A DNA stretch of 64,000 bases from Leucobacter sp. UT-8R-CII-1-4 (GTDB lineage: Bacteria; Actinomycetota; Actinomycetes; Actinomycetales; Microbacteriaceae): contig NZ_JASCRS010000001.1 of assembly GCF_030010235.1 (NCBI RefSeq), positions 806,001 through 870,000 on the forward strand, written 5' to 3'. Each line of letters begins with the position of its first letter. Position 1 is the first letter of the stretch. Below are positions 43,870-53,780 of this stretch, piece after piece. Under the pieces are notes generated by a model. It saw only the letters and a program-made list of their open reading frames with translations. It made no database searches and was not told the origin of the DNA. The translations under genes were made by a program, and so were the position numbers.

Positions 43870-43941
43870 CACGACTGCGCGGGGTGTGTTGTCGCTCCTG
43901 TACCTGGCCAACGAAGTGTCAGCGGTGCAAAGGAGTGGATC

Positions 43942-44511
43942 ATGTCAGAAGGAATCAGGGTACGAATCGGGAGCGATATTCGCTTTCTTCCAGAGACAGC
44001 AGAGCAGCCTGCAGCTGCGTATGCGTCAGTGGCGAAGGACAACTGGGAGCGCAACGCTGACGGGGAAATTTCCAGGCTTGAACCGACCTGGTACGACGCA
44101 AAATGGAGCGGGAAACAGGCTGAAGTTCTCTATGCACAGCATCAGAAAGGCGATGCACTCGTGCTACTTGGGAACGCGACAGAACAGATGAAAACTGGCA
44201 CGGATGGACAAGAACGCCCAGTCCGCAGGTTTTTTGTCAATGCGTTCGGGAACGATGCGGCGCACAGCAACTACGTTCTACAGCGTGAGCAGACACAGCA
44301 AGCCGTAAGCACCCCAACGGCTGCGCCTCAAATGAATCACGTAGATAGCCCACAAGCCGGTCGCAAGCAGGTAGCAGTCCCAGAGACTCATGCGTCTCAC
44401 GATCTTGACGCACGAGTGGATCGTTGGGTGGAGCACGCAGCGAGCTATACGCCTTCGGTGTCGAACCACCCGGCCACCGGCCAAGCGCACACGGCGGCAC
44501 CGCAGATGTGA
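43942..44511 (+). CDS. SSB-like single-stranded DNA-binding protein of the element
   Basis: The 189-residue protein has an N-terminal OB-fold-like domain (about 1-115) with SSB-like elements (AYASVAKDNW, WSGKQAEVLYAQHQKGDALVLLG, RRFFVNAFG) and a long hydrophilic tail. It would protect single strands during transfer or replication. ATG 43942 follows AAAGGAGTGGATC. A truncated copy of its first 20 codons and leader lies at 15552-15682. It is the last intact gene of the element and is followed by a terminator. Confidence 0.65.
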   Translation: MSEGIRVRIGSDIRFLPETAEQPAAAYASVAKDNWERNADGEISRLEPTWYDAKWSGKQAEVLYAQHQKGDALVLLGNATEQMKTGTDGQERPVRRFFVNAFGNDAAHSNYVLQREQTQQAVSTPTAAPQMNHVDSPQAGRKQVAVPETHASHDLDARVDRWVEHAASYTPSVSNHPATGQAHTAAPQM

Positions 44512-44531
44512 CATTCATGGTGTCTCTTTTG

Positions 44532-44571
44532 AAGTGGTGACGGGCGACTCTCGCTCGTCACCACTTTTCTT
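44532..44571 (+). terminator. Terminator at the end of the transfer operon
   Basis: AAGTGGTGACG pairs with CGTCACCACTT and is followed by TTCTTT. Confidence 0.85.
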
Positions 44572-44631
44572 TACTGCGCACCCTCTTTCGTCGATATGTC
44601 GTATCGGTAAATGTCAGAGGGGGCTTGCAGA

Positions 44632-44706
44632 ATGGGTCGCAAAAGAATTCGGGTACCAGACGCGCAGCTGGCACTTGATCTGTTCGGCGAGTCTGAAAAA
44701 GATTAA
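44632..44706 (+). pseudogene. 24-codon relic ORF at the element's right boundary
   Basis: ATG 44632 follows CAGAGGGGGCTTGCAGA and opens MGRKRIRVPDAQLALDLFG, but stops after 24 residues. It looks like the start of a larger gene cut off by a deletion. The host gene at 44766 begins 60 bases beyond on the other strand. Confidence 0.4.
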
Positions 44707-44765
44707 AGTGAGCCGACACACCACCTCGTTCTCTCCGGTCACCGATGACGCCAGCAGCCCGCTCA

Positions 44766-45719
44766 CTAGCTTTTGGGCGTATGTGCGTCAGCTGGGGTGG
44801 CGGCCGAACCCTGATCGTTTCCTGACTTGTCTGCACCAAGGCTATTCTGCTCGGCAAAAACGAGCCGCACCACTCCGAACATTGCAACTACACCGGCCAA
44901 CAAGATCGCCAAAAGCGACCACCATGAGGCCCCGGCGGCCTCGTTCAAAATAAGAATGCCAAGGAACACGGCAATTCCGGGGTCAATAACGGTAAGCCCG
45001 GCGACCACCACATCCGAGGGATTGCAGGTGTACGCGGTTTGCGTGAAGTAAATCGTCAGCGCCGAGGCTATCCCCATGCCGAGCACGCAGATGATGGTGA
45101 GCACGGTGCCGCTGTCGAAGGAAAAAAGTCCCGACTCAACGAGCGTCTTCACTCTCGAAATAACGGTTTTGCCGAGTGTCGCAACGAACGCAGAAAACAT
45201 GCCGGCGAGCACCACATACAGCACCGGGATACCTAAGGATTTCCCCTGGTTGAGCAGACGGATGACACCGGCAATGAGCAGCGCCGCGGCGAGAGCACAG
45301 AGAATGTTGATCAGCTGTTGGTCGCTAATCTTGCCCTGTGTGGTCACCACCGAAGCAATAATCACGTAGGCGGTAACCCCCAACAGCGTGACCGTGACCG
45401 ATTTCACGACCCCTTGGCTGGGTCGTACACCACTGTGTTTCGCGTTGATGAGCACAGAGAACACGAGCGCAAGAATACCGATTGGTTGCACCAGGGTAAT
45501 CGGCGCGAATGCCAGACTACTCATTTGCAACACGATGGCGACGCCAAACATGACCGTGCCGAACAACCAAATTTTGGTGCGCAACAATGCGCCGAACTGC
45601 GAACGGCCTTGACGGTGAGCCGTGGCGATTTGCACGCCACGGCTCTGCCAGATGTTTCCGAGCGACAAAAAGGCGGCCGAAAAGACGGCAAGTGATATCC
45701 CAATTAGAGTAGAGGTCAC
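44766..45719 (-). CDS. DMT-superfamily membrane transporter (EamA/NIPA-like)
   Basis: The 317-residue protein has nine to ten transmembrane helices and two repeated halves, with FAPITLVQPIGILALVFSVLIN and TVIDPGIAVFLGILILNEAAG. These resemble drug/metabolite or NIPA-like exporters. GTG 45719 follows AAAGGGAGCTTGACGTA. It is the last gene of the minus-strand run, 24 bases after the ATP-grasp gene, and could export the product of that cluster. Confidence 0.8.
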   Translation of the reverse strand: MTSTLIGISLAVFSAAFLSLGNIWQSRGVQIATAHRQGRSQFGALLRTKIWLFGTVMFGVAIVLQMSSLAFAPITLVQPIGILALVFSVLINAKHSGVRPSQGVVKSVTVTLLGVTAYVIIASVVTTQGKISDQQLINILCALAAALLIAGVIRLLNQGKSLGIPVLYVVLAGMFSAFVATLGKTVISRVKTLVESGLFSFDSGTVLTIICVLGMGIASALTIYFTQTAYTCNPSDVVVAGLTVIDPGIAVFLGILILNEAAGASWWSLLAILLAGVVAMFGVVRLVFAEQNSLGADKSGNDQGSAATPADAHTPKS

Positions 45720-45742
45720 TACGTCAAGCTCCCTTTCCTTGG

Positions 45743-46954
45743 TTAGATTCGCTGAGCGTGCACTCGTTCGAGTGATTCCGCGTCAGCCATGCTCATTCCC
45801 TCGATCGCTTCGCCATTCCAGACAATGTCCTCAGCCATCGCTTTCAGCAATTCCTGACGTTCCCCATGAGCGAGTTTTGCTCCGTGAATGAGAGCAGCAG
45901 GCCCCCACATCATTGCGAATGCATCGTGCCAGCCATGGCCGACATCGTGTACCTCAAGGAGGTCGTGCAGCGACTTTTGAAAATGGGAAGCGGGTTCTGC
46001 AAACGAGTCAGCAAATACCGCCAGTCGAATTTGACGTTCCACACCGGGCTCGACCATCACCGGGTCACTTACTTCACCGGTGAGCGCCCGAATAAACTCA
46101 TCAGTTTCCAGGAGGATCACACCGTTGGTCGGCCGAGGGTTGCACTCGATTGCGTAGAGCTCTCCCTGATGATTCACAAAATCGAGCGAGATCTGACCGT
46201 TGAAGCCTGGATCAAGTTCATCGATAAGTCGCTGGGTGTAATCGAGAGTGACTGTACTGTCCTCTGCAAGAAACGCGATACCTGTGCTGTGCGCCCACTG
46301 CTCTGGCGCTGTATAGGTACATTGCGCCGTCACTTTGCCGTTCACCACGATGCTGTAGGTGCACACCATCGGGCCGTCAACAAAGGGTTGCACCAGCCAA
46401 GGCTGATCCTCGGTCGGATGGCAGTCTGAGATTTCCATTTTCCCGGCAAGCGGGCCGGTGTTGGTGAGCAGGCCCACCCCGCCGCGAGAGAACACCGCAC
46501 GCGCGAAAAAACTTGGAAAGCGCGCGATGGCATCGTGCAATTCATCTTCGCTGGCGACCACAACCGACTCCGGAATTGGCACCCCGGAACGTTCCACAAG
46601 TCGCTGAAAACTCCCCTTATCGTGCAGCTGGGCCAGCTTGTCAAAGTCACCGGCAAAAAGTTTCACCCCGGCTGGCAGATCGTTTTTTCTCGCCGCGAGA
46701 TAAAAGACTTCCTCGAATGTTGGAATAATCACGTCGATCTGGTGTGTTCGCACCAACTTAGAAATATCCTCGATGAATTTGTCGGTCTCGAAACGAGGCG
46801 AGGCTACCAGGCTGTGCGCCGCGATATATCTTGAGTGGCTACCGATCGCCCCGTGATAGGTATCGGTGGCAACTACATAGTGCCCTCTACTCCCCAATTT
46901 TCGAATAATGTCGAGGGCAAAAGTGTTCCGTGAGCTGGTAATGAGTGCACGCAT
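45743..46954 (-). CDS. ATP-grasp domain ligase-like protein
   Basis: The 403-residue protein has an N-terminal Rossmann-like preATP-grasp part (ALITSSRNTFALDIIRKLGSRG) and an ATP-grasp core with FFARAVFSRGGVGLL and a C-terminal metal-binding motif AIECNPRPTNG. These carboxylate-amine ligases form amide or thioester bonds from acyl phosphates. ATG 46954 follows AAAGGCCACCACAAT; an ATG 18 bases upstream overlaps the previous stop. The substrate is unknown; its neighbours include an amide hydrolase and an exporter. Confidence 0.82.
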   Translation of the reverse strand: MRALITSSRNTFALDIIRKLGSRGHYVVATDTYHGAIGSHSRYIAAHSLVASPRFETDKFIEDISKLVRTHQIDVIIPTFEEVFYLAARKNDLPAGVKLFAGDFDKLAQLHDKGSFQRLVERSGVPIPESVVVASEDELHDAIARFPSFFARAVFSRGGVGLLTNTGPLAGKMEISDCHPTEDQPWLVQPFVDGPMVCTYSIVVNGKVTAQCTYTAPEQWAHSTGIAFLAEDSTVTLDYTQRLIDELDPGFNGQISLDFVNHQGELYAIECNPRPTNGVILLETDEFIRALTGEVSDPVMVEPGVERQIRLAVFADSFAEPASHFQKSLHDLLEVHDVGHGWHDAFAMMWGPAALIHGAKLAHGERQELLKAMAEDIVWNGEAIEGMSMADAESLERVHAQRI

Positions 46955-46968
46955 ATTGTGGTGGCCTT

Positions 46969-49155
46969 TCACATCAGTTTGGTGGATTCGAGGGCGTGAG
47001 TAAGATTCGCGTTGAGCTTAAGAGCTGGCAGTCGCAGCACCAGTCCGATCAGCAGCGCCGGGAGAAGGAAGAGCGCCAATTGGCCAAGGTAGATCCAATA
47101 GTCACCCTGATAGATTCCAGCAATCGCCGATCTCACCGCAGAGGTGGCGTGTGAGACCGGGAGCCACGGGCTAATACTCTGGAACCACTGCGGAAGCACA
47201 GAAAGCGGATAGGCTCCGCCGCCCGCAGAAATCTGTACAACAAGCAGGAAGACTGCGAGCGCTTTCCCCGCCTCGCCGAATGAAAGCACAAGTGTGTAGG
47301 TGATCAGTGTGAAGACCGTGGACATCACCCAACCTGCCAAAAGCAGCAGGAAGGGATGCACTGGTTTCACCCCGACAAAACCGATCAGTCCGAGATAGAG
47401 CAACGAGCTTTGGAAGAATCCGAGCAATGCGAACACACCGTATCGACCAAAGTACTCCTGGGTTTTTGTTACCAGGCCTGACGCCACAAAGGTTCCGGGA
47501 GCGACGTCTGTACGAATCAGTACAGAAAGCAGCAGTGCCCCCACCCAGAGGCCAAGCACGGTATAAAACGGTGCCATTTGTGCACCAAAGGTTGCCACCG
47601 GGAACACAGGAATACGCTTCAAGCCAACCGGACTGGTCAGTTCACCCGCGAGAATCGCAGGATTGTCACCGATCAGTTGCTGAACCTCACTGAAATCCCC
47701 GCTGTTTGAAGCTTTCGCGAGTGCGTGTGAAAGCTTCGCGAGATTTCCACTGGCCTCTCGAAGATCTGCCGCAAGCTGTTTGGTCGTGGTTTCAGATTGT
47801 GTGAGTACCGCTTCGAGAGAGCCTTCCCCGCTTGCCAGCGCACTCGCTGCTCCACCGAGTTCTGAGCGGATCTGCCTAAAGTTTGCCTGCACAGCATCCA
47901 GGGTGTTCGCGAGCGAATCAAGCTTGGGGCGAAGACTTGAAGTGTAAGAATCACGAAGCTGTGCAAATGCTGCCTTCGCTTGTTGCGCGAGAGCAATAAT
48001 TTCGTCGCGATCTGCGCCAAGCCCATTGCTGGATTCGAGCAGCTTTTGTGAGGCTTGGTCAACTCGTTGTTGCAGGGCGATTTGGCGCTGGATCGCAAGG
48101 TCGAGGTCACCGACAAACGATTCGAGGGCAGCCCGCACAAGTGGATCGCTTGTTTGGGCCGCTTGTGCGGCCAACGTCGCGCGAAGAGTTTGATAGTCGC
48201 CAATCTGCGCGCCCAAATCGCTTGAGATGCTGTTCAACGCGCCAACTGCATCTTGTGATTGCTGCGCGATGGAGGCGTCAAGAGCATTGACCTGATTGAT
48301 GAGCGCCTGGTACCCGTTCTCGGTTTGTGTCAGTGCTGCTGGGATCGCCGCGGCGGCTTTCCGGAGCGCCTCTTGTAGTGATCGAGCATTTGCGGCACCT
48401 TTTGCGAGCACACCGGCTGTGTCGTTCGCCGCGGCGCTTGAGGAGTCGGCCAGCGATGATGCACTCTGCAAGATGGCTCTGCTGGAGCTCAGCAGAGACG
48501 CGAAAAGATCAAGTGTGACCGCGCTGGAACCGAGGCTGTCTGAGGCTCGCTCTGCACTGGAACTCAGTCTCGCCACCGCGCTCAAAGATTCGGGGCTACC
48601 GGCTTTATCAGCGAGGGCCGAAATCAAGCTCAACGCGACTTCGTCAAGAGTTTTGGTGAACGAAGAATTGATGGTGTTCGAAACTTCAGTGGCAGCTTCA
48701 TCAGTGATTTTCGGAGAGAGTGCGTTCTCTTTCTCATTGGAGTAGTACTCGATCTCTCCAGCCATAGCATCCGGCGAAAGGAACGTCATCATGTCTTGGC
48801 TGAATGTTTTTGGCAGCACCAATGCCGCGTAGTATTCGCCTGATTTTGTGCCCTCAATGGCTTCAGCCTCACTGGTAAATACCCAGTTCAGATCACTATT
48901 CGCGCGAAGGTTCGAAATCACCTGTTCGCCGAGCTTCACCGGCATTGGAAAAAACTCGCTCTTATACCCCTCGTCGGCGCTCGCAACCGCAACCTTAAGG
49001 TTTTTTACATTGCCGAACGGATCCCAGCTGGAGAGAACATTGAACCAACCAAAAAATGAGGGAATGACAACAACGCCGAAGAGCACCACCATCGCAATGG
49101 TGTTTCTTGTGAGCTGGTGCAGGTCATTTCGATAGAGCTGGATGATGTTATTCAT
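46969..49155 (-). CDS. YhgE/Pip-type membrane protein, copy B
   Basis: The 728-residue protein has an N-terminal transmembrane helix (IAMVVLFGVVVIPSFFGWF) followed by NVLSSWDPFGNVKNLKVAVASAD, the YhgE/Pip opening. A long extracytoplasmic coiled-coil region (about 180-500) and five to six C-terminal helices of ABC-2-like type follow. Pip of lactococci is a phage receptor, and relatives include EsaA of type VII secretion. It overlaps the upstream YhgE gene by eight bases and the ATP-grasp gene region downstream. Confidence 0.87.
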   Translation of the reverse strand: MNNIIQLYRNDLHQLTRNTIAMVVLFGVVVIPSFFGWFNVLSSWDPFGNVKNLKVAVASADEGYKSEFFPMPVKLGEQVISNLRANSDLNWVFTSEAEAIEGTKSGEYYAALVLPKTFSQDMMTFLSPDAMAGEIEYYSNEKENALSPKITDEAATEVSNTINSSFTKTLDEVALSLISALADKAGSPESLSAVARLSSSAERASDSLGSSAVTLDLFASLLSSSRAILQSASSLADSSSAAANDTAGVLAKGAANARSLQEALRKAAAAIPAALTQTENGYQALINQVNALDASIAQQSQDAVGALNSISSDLGAQIGDYQTLRATLAAQAAQTSDPLVRAALESFVGDLDLAIQRQIALQQRVDQASQKLLESSNGLGADRDEIIALAQQAKAAFAQLRDSYTSSLRPKLDSLANTLDAVQANFRQIRSELGGAASALASGEGSLEAVLTQSETTTKQLAADLREASGNLAKLSHALAKASNSGDFSEVQQLIGDNPAILAGELTSPVGLKRIPVFPVATFGAQMAPFYTVLGLWVGALLLSVLIRTDVAPGTFVASGLVTKTQEYFGRYGVFALLGFFQSSLLYLGLIGFVGVKPVHPFLLLLAGWVMSTVFTLITYTLVLSFGEAGKALAVFLLVVQISAGGGAYPLSVLPQWFQSISPWLPVSHATSAVRSAIAGIYQGDYWIYLGQLALFLLPALLIGLVLRLPALKLNANLTHALESTKLM

Positions 49156-51766
49156 GTGCTGATCCCCCGCTCTTCAACGAAGCCAGTTCGGTGTTTGAAT
49201 GGGTCGCACTTTCTTCGTGCTCCAGCCGTTGTTTCAGTTCCTGCGTTCCTAGCTCCCTGAGTTTGGAGGCAAAAGCAATGTTCTGCTTCAGGTATTCAAG
49301 CGTGACCAACAACGCAATGGTGATGAAGCAGAGCAGACCCCACAAGCCCAACACGGTCGCTTTCGCGTCGGGTATGAGCCAAGAAACGATCAGCAATAGC
49401 GCCGTGAGAAAGAGACCACTGATCACCGTAATTCTGATCATTGTGACGTGGTGTTCTGCAAACCATTTCGCCTGATGCAGTGTCTTCGCATTAAACTTCG
49501 CGTGGTTAGTGATGGCTTCAACCAGCTGCGTCACACGCCGCTTCGAGCCAAGAATCTGTACATTTTCACTGACGAACAGCCCGGTATCGCTCAGCTTCCT
49601 GTTAAATAGCCTTGCAAAGTTTCCGAGCCGCTGCCGGAAGAACAAGCCAAGCAGACACGCAAGCACAGCAAACACCGCGAGCACTGCAATTGACCGCCAA
49701 TAGTTGCCGTCGTAGAAGCCGCCGATCGTTTCGCGCATGGCATCAATTCCGTAGGTGAACGGGAAGAACGGGAAGAGAGCCCTGAAGAATTCGGGCATCA
49801 TCTGGATCGGATAGATTCCGGACGCACCGGGGATCTGCATAATGACCAAAAGTATGACCATGCCTTTGCCGACGTAGCCGAACGATACTGCGAGAGCATA
49901 AATCAATGCCATATAGACAAAACCCACGAAGAGGCTCGTGAGGACGTACGCAATGGCGCTCGCCATCTGGACACCGATCACCACATTGCCGACACTGACC
50001 AACAGCGCTTGGAAAAAGTTAATCACCGCAAAAAGCATCCATCTTCCGAGGTAGGCTTCCCGCACCGTGAGGCCCTCAATTCCCTCGGCGTCAACCTCCT
50101 GTTTCAGCAGCACGACCAGCACAAACGCCGCGATCCAGAGTGAGAGATTGGTGAAGAGGGGCGCCATAGCAGAACCATAGGTAGCCACGGGGAACAGAAT
50201 GTGCTCTTTCACCTTGACTGGCGATGCCATGAAGTCAGCGATCTGAGTGGGATTCAGACTCGAGATATCTGCGAGTTGCTGCCAGACGCCAGCAGCGCCA
50301 AGCGCTGTGACATCGGCTCGCAAGTATTGAAGGTTTTTCTGGGTGGTTGCGAGATTTCCATCAAGCGAAGAGGTTGCGTTGCGGGCTGTAGCGAGCTGAT
50401 TCTCGAATTCTCCAAGCAGCGCAATCGCCTGATCGTTCAACACTTTTTGGGCGTTCAGGGCCGCGCTGAATCCCCCAGCCGAGGCAGAGAGCGCGTGCAT
50501 CGCCTGATTCACTTTTGGAAGTGTTTCCGAAAGTATCCCGTGGACAGAACCAGCTGCATCCGCCGCGTCTTGCACAGCGGCGTTCATTTGCGCCGCCGCC
50601 GCTTCGAGTTCGGCGGATACCTGGGATACCTCGCCATTTAACTGGGTCAGTTGTGTGAGCAGCTGCGCATCAGCATCGTATTGAGTTTGCAGTTCGTCAA
50701 TAAACGATTCCAGTTGTGTGCGTTCTGGATCACCGGGCGGCAAAGAATTGGTATACGCCCGCAAATCCTGCAACAATACGTCCGTGCGATCAAGTGCAAC
50801 CGTGGCTTGATCGAGCGCGGTGGAAACCGCGCCGCTTGCAGCGCTTACGTCGCCTGAGAGGGCCGCCATTTTCTGGTTTATCTTGGCCGAAATAGAGGTG
50901 AGTTGCGAAGAACCGTTCAGAACCGCTGAAGTGATCGAATTTGAGAACTGCATCAGCCCGGCTTGCACGTCGGCGACCAATTGCTCGGTTTGGATCAATG
51001 AGCTTTGCAGCTCATCGATGGTTGTGTTGACACTCAGGAGTGCGCCTCGCGCGTCGGCTACCGCTGTACTGCCGTCGCCCAATGCTTCCTGAATCTCGCC
51101 GATACCCTTGCGCGCACCGCCAAGTTGGTTCACTGCCGCACTCAGTTCTTTCGCCGAGCTGCTTTGCGCGGTTTCGAGTTTGTCGCCGAGGTTTCCACCT
51201 GCCTGCTCGATAGATTCGGCAATGCTTTGAGACACAGTAGAAACGAATGTCGAATTGATCTGAGTCTCTAATGTGGAAGCCCCGGTATCAGTAATTTTTG
51301 GCGTGATGGCGTTCGCCTTCTCATTCACGTAATACTGAATCTCTGGCTTCACAAATGACCCGGTGGTGAGGCTCAGCACGTCTTTACTAAAATCAGGCTG
51401 CAGCACGATGGTGGCGAACACCTCACCCGATTTCACGGCAGCTAGGCCCTCTTTCTCTCCCATAAACTGCCAGCCAAGCTGGTCATTCTGTTTGAGCTGG
51501 GCTACCACCTGATCGCCAACGTTCAGCTTGCCTGTGAACGATGAGCTTGCGCCCCTGTCAAGATTGACAATGGCGACATTGACATCTTTTGTATTCGAAT
51601 ATGGGTCCCAAAAGGCCACAATATTCAGCCAAGCGTAGAGCGACGGAATAATAATGATTCCGATCAGAATGAGTATTGCTTGCGGCACTCGGGCGAATCT
51701 TCGCAGGTCCCGCACCAGCACCTTCACTGCGTTCTTCACAGAATCACCCACCCATTTTTCTGTCAT
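49148..51766 (-). CDS. YhgE/Pip-type membrane protein, copy A
   Basis: The 872-residue protein has the same plan as copy B: N-terminal helix (AILILIGIIIIPSLYAWLNI), AFWDPYSNTKDVNVAIVNLD, extracytoplasmic coiled coil (about 180-500) and five to six membrane helices. It adds about 150 residues at the C-terminus with two more helices (VISGLFLTALLLIVSWLI, GLWGLLCFITIALLVTLEY). Two adjacent YhgE proteins suggest a heteromeric transporter or secretion component. The ribosome site at 51766 is weak. Confidence 0.87.
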   Translation of the reverse strand: MTEKWVGDSVKNAVKVLVRDLRRFARVPQAILILIGIIIIPSLYAWLNIVAFWDPYSNTKDVNVAIVNLDRGASSSFTGKLNVGDQVVAQLKQNDQLGWQFMGEKEGLAAVKSGEVFATIVLQPDFSKDVLSLTTGSFVKPEIQYYVNEKANAITPKITDTGASTLETQINSTFVSTVSQSIAESIEQAGGNLGDKLETAQSSSAKELSAAVNQLGGARKGIGEIQEALGDGSTAVADARGALLSVNTTIDELQSSLIQTEQLVADVQAGLMQFSNSITSAVLNGSSQLTSISAKINQKMAALSGDVSAASGAVSTALDQATVALDRTDVLLQDLRAYTNSLPPGDPERTQLESFIDELQTQYDADAQLLTQLTQLNGEVSQVSAELEAAAAQMNAAVQDAADAAGSVHGILSETLPKVNQAMHALSASAGGFSAALNAQKVLNDQAIALLGEFENQLATARNATSSLDGNLATTQKNLQYLRADVTALGAAGVWQQLADISSLNPTQIADFMASPVKVKEHILFPVATYGSAMAPLFTNLSLWIAAFVLVVLLKQEVDAEGIEGLTVREAYLGRWMLFAVINFFQALLVSVGNVVIGVQMASAIAYVLTSLFVGFVYMALIYALAVSFGYVGKGMVILLVIMQIPGASGIYPIQMMPEFFRALFPFFPFTYGIDAMRETIGGFYDGNYWRSIAVLAVFAVLACLLGLFFRQRLGNFARLFNRKLSDTGLFVSENVQILGSKRRVTQLVEAITNHAKFNAKTLHQAKWFAEHHVTMIRITVISGLFLTALLLIVSWLIPDAKATVLGLWGLLCFITIALLVTLEYLKQNIAFASKLRELGTQELKQRLEHEESATHSNTELASLKSGGSAHE

Positions 51767-51891
51767 TGGCCAAAAGCGTGCTCGTGTCGCACGCTGCGTC
51801 GCAACGGCGATTTGGCTCGCTCTCCTGAGAGAGCGAGCACTGTGCCGGTGGCATGAGCGTGTTCATCGCCACCAGCACAGCCGGCTTGCGC

Positions 51892-52977
51892 CTATTTCGC
51901 GGACTTGCCGATTCCGAGCTTCTTCAGCATCTTGCTCAGCTCCGCGAACTCATCCTGTTTCTTTGCGATGAATTCGAGCGCTCCCATGCCAGTGTCGATT
52001 AGGCCGAGCGCGTCTTCGCCTGGATCGTGGAAGTTATGGCTCACCTCACCGGCAAGGCCACCTTCCAGCGCAAGCTTGCCCACCAGGTCAAGCTTCAAGA
52101 TTTTTGACCCCTCGGCGAAGCTCAGTTTTTCGAAGTCAATCCACACCACATTTGGCCGAGTAGTTGATTCGAATGCGTATCGTTTATTTGTCATGTCCGC
52201 GACGACCTGCCAAATGGTTTGCGAGGCATCTGGCTTGCCAGGCTCTGGTGTGCGGAACGGCTGTGCGGCATTTCGAATAATGCTGAACATCGCCGCCATC
52301 GCCTGCAATTGAGTCTTGGGCTGCACCTGGTGCTTGACATAGTAAGAAGCCCGCGCAAATCGATCGCTTGCCAAGGTCGATCCGGGAAGCGGCTTGTCCC
52401 CGCCGAGCCCATCAATCTCTTTCACGAGTTCGAGTTGTTTGTCGTAGGTCGGAGAGTTGGTCATCACCGTGTACTCAGCGCTGTGGTACACCTTCGGTTT
52501 GCCATCGGTGTACTCGATAATTGCCGAATCGCCGCTTGCGTCGTTCAACGCAAGATGCAGGGTCGGCACCAGATGACCGGTCGGATCAAAAAGCTGCGAA
52601 ACCTGCACTCCGGTTTCCTCGGTCCACGCGACTGCCTCGGCGACGGTGGCGAAATTGTCCAGATAATACTGCAGCCAAATAGCTTGGCTGAGCTGCAGGT
52701 CACCCTCGGCAGGCTTGCCATAATCAGATTCGGCGAGCCACAGAATGTGGCCGGCGAAGCCTTCTTCGTTCATGCCGTCGGTTGCGATGAGATCAAATGC
52801 GGTAGCAACGACGCTGCCGTACTTTGATTTCCACGCGAGTTTCCCATTCACACCATCCGTGCGAGAAATACCGCGCGGCATTTTCCAAAGGTTGCTCAAG
52901 AGATCCATGTGGAAATCCATGTTGCGTCCTACAATCACTGCCCCATTTGCATCGGGCCAAAGTACACGTGTACACAT
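51892..52977 (-). CDS. Linear amide C-N hydrolase (choloylglycine hydrolase/penicillin acylase family)
   Basis: The 361-residue protein belongs to the Ntn-hydrolase family CBAH. With the ATG at 52977 it begins M-C-T-R, so removal of Met exposes the nucleophile Cys, and GRNMDF follows as in the family. An in-frame ATG 30 bases upstream would bury the Cys and is rejected; AAGGAAACAAGTCAG precedes the chosen start. Family members cleave bile-salt, penicillin V or acyl-homoserine-lactone amides. The natural substrate here is unknown. Confidence 0.85.
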   Translation of the reverse strand: MCTRVLWPDANGAVIVGRNMDFHMDLLSNLWKMPRGISRTDGVNGKLAWKSKYGSVVATAFDLIATDGMNEEGFAGHILWLAESDYGKPAEGDLQLSQAIWLQYYLDNFATVAEAVAWTEETGVQVSQLFDPTGHLVPTLHLALNDASGDSAIIEYTDGKPKVYHSAEYTVMTNSPTYDKQLELVKEIDGLGGDKPLPGSTLASDRFARASYYVKHQVQPKTQLQAMAAMFSIIRNAAQPFRTPEPGKPDASQTIWQVVADMTNKRYAFESTTRPNVVWIDFEKLSFAEGSKILKLDLVGKLALEGGLAGEVSHNFHDPGEDALGLIDTGMGALEFIAKKQDEFAELSKMLKKLGIGKSAK

Positions 52978-53069
52978 CTGACTTGTTTCCTTACTACTTG
53001 TACTCACAGGGTGAGTTGTTGCCCTCGGCCAATCGGTTCGGGCAGTATTCGATAGTTTTTTGGAGCAAC

Positions 53070-53780
53070 CTAGTTCGCTGTCGCGAGGTCTTGTGCTGAC
53101 GAGAAGTCATTGTTTGCGCTGCGGTTCCAAGGCAGCGCTGGCAGCACAATTGCTGATGCCAGAACAAAACAGATCGCGCCCACAAAGGTGCCCCAATTTG
53201 CGAGTGGAGCGTCCTTGCTGCTTCCGTCGTTCTGCACAAACGATCCAACGGCAGAAAAAGCAAAAGCGATACACCCGATCATGTTGATGTGGGCCGACCA
53301 CCAGCTCGGATTTCTGGGGCTCCAGAGTGTGTGCGAATCACGGTAGAACGCCACGTACACAAAACACGCACTAATCAGAAAGGCGATGGATCCGCCGGCA
53401 TCCGGGTTCCACATGTAATGTTTCTCTGCGTTCACCGAAGAAGCGGTGAGCGCCGCAGTGGTACTCACATTGAACAGCAACGTGCCAAAACTCTGAGTAG
53501 CTGCAGCAAGCCATTCTGCGCGAAAAGCTTTTCCGTTCCCGTAGCTCACTGCAACAGTGGCGTCACCGCTAAGTACAACTTGGAAAAGACCAGCAGTAGT
53601 AAAAAACCAGGCCCCTGTGAAACAGACCCAGTTGGTGAATGCCGTTCCGGCAAAACCCCAAATGGCTGCTGCTGATCCGATCGCGAACAGGGAGCCGCCA
53701 ATGATGAAATACCAGCTCTGTTTGGTCAGAGTTGGCATCAACGCCGGTACAACTGCGACGATCTTCTTCGATCCGCTCAT
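53070..53780 (-). CDS. Six-helix membrane protein, unknown function
   Basis: The 236-residue protein has about six transmembrane helices (YFIIGGSLFAIGSAAAIWGF, WVCFTGAWFFTTAGLFQVVL and others) and a central loop WNPDAGGSIAF. I chose ATG 53780 because CAGGAGAACGAAG precedes it; a longer frame is arginine-rich and unlikely. It lies between the glutamate decarboxylase and the amide hydrolase and is probably co-transcribed with them. No family was recognised. Confidence 0.7.
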   Translation of the reverse strand: MSGSKKIVAVVPALMPTLTKQSWYFIIGGSLFAIGSAAAIWGFAGTAFTNWVCFTGAWFFTTAGLFQVVLSGDATVAVSYGNGKAFRAEWLAAATQSFGTLLFNVSTTAALTASSVNAEKHYMWNPDAGGSIAFLISACFVYVAFYRDSHTLWSPRNPSWWSAHINMIGCIAFAFSAVGSFVQNDGSSKDAPLANWGTFVGAICFVLASAIVLPALPWNRSANNDFSSAQDLATAN

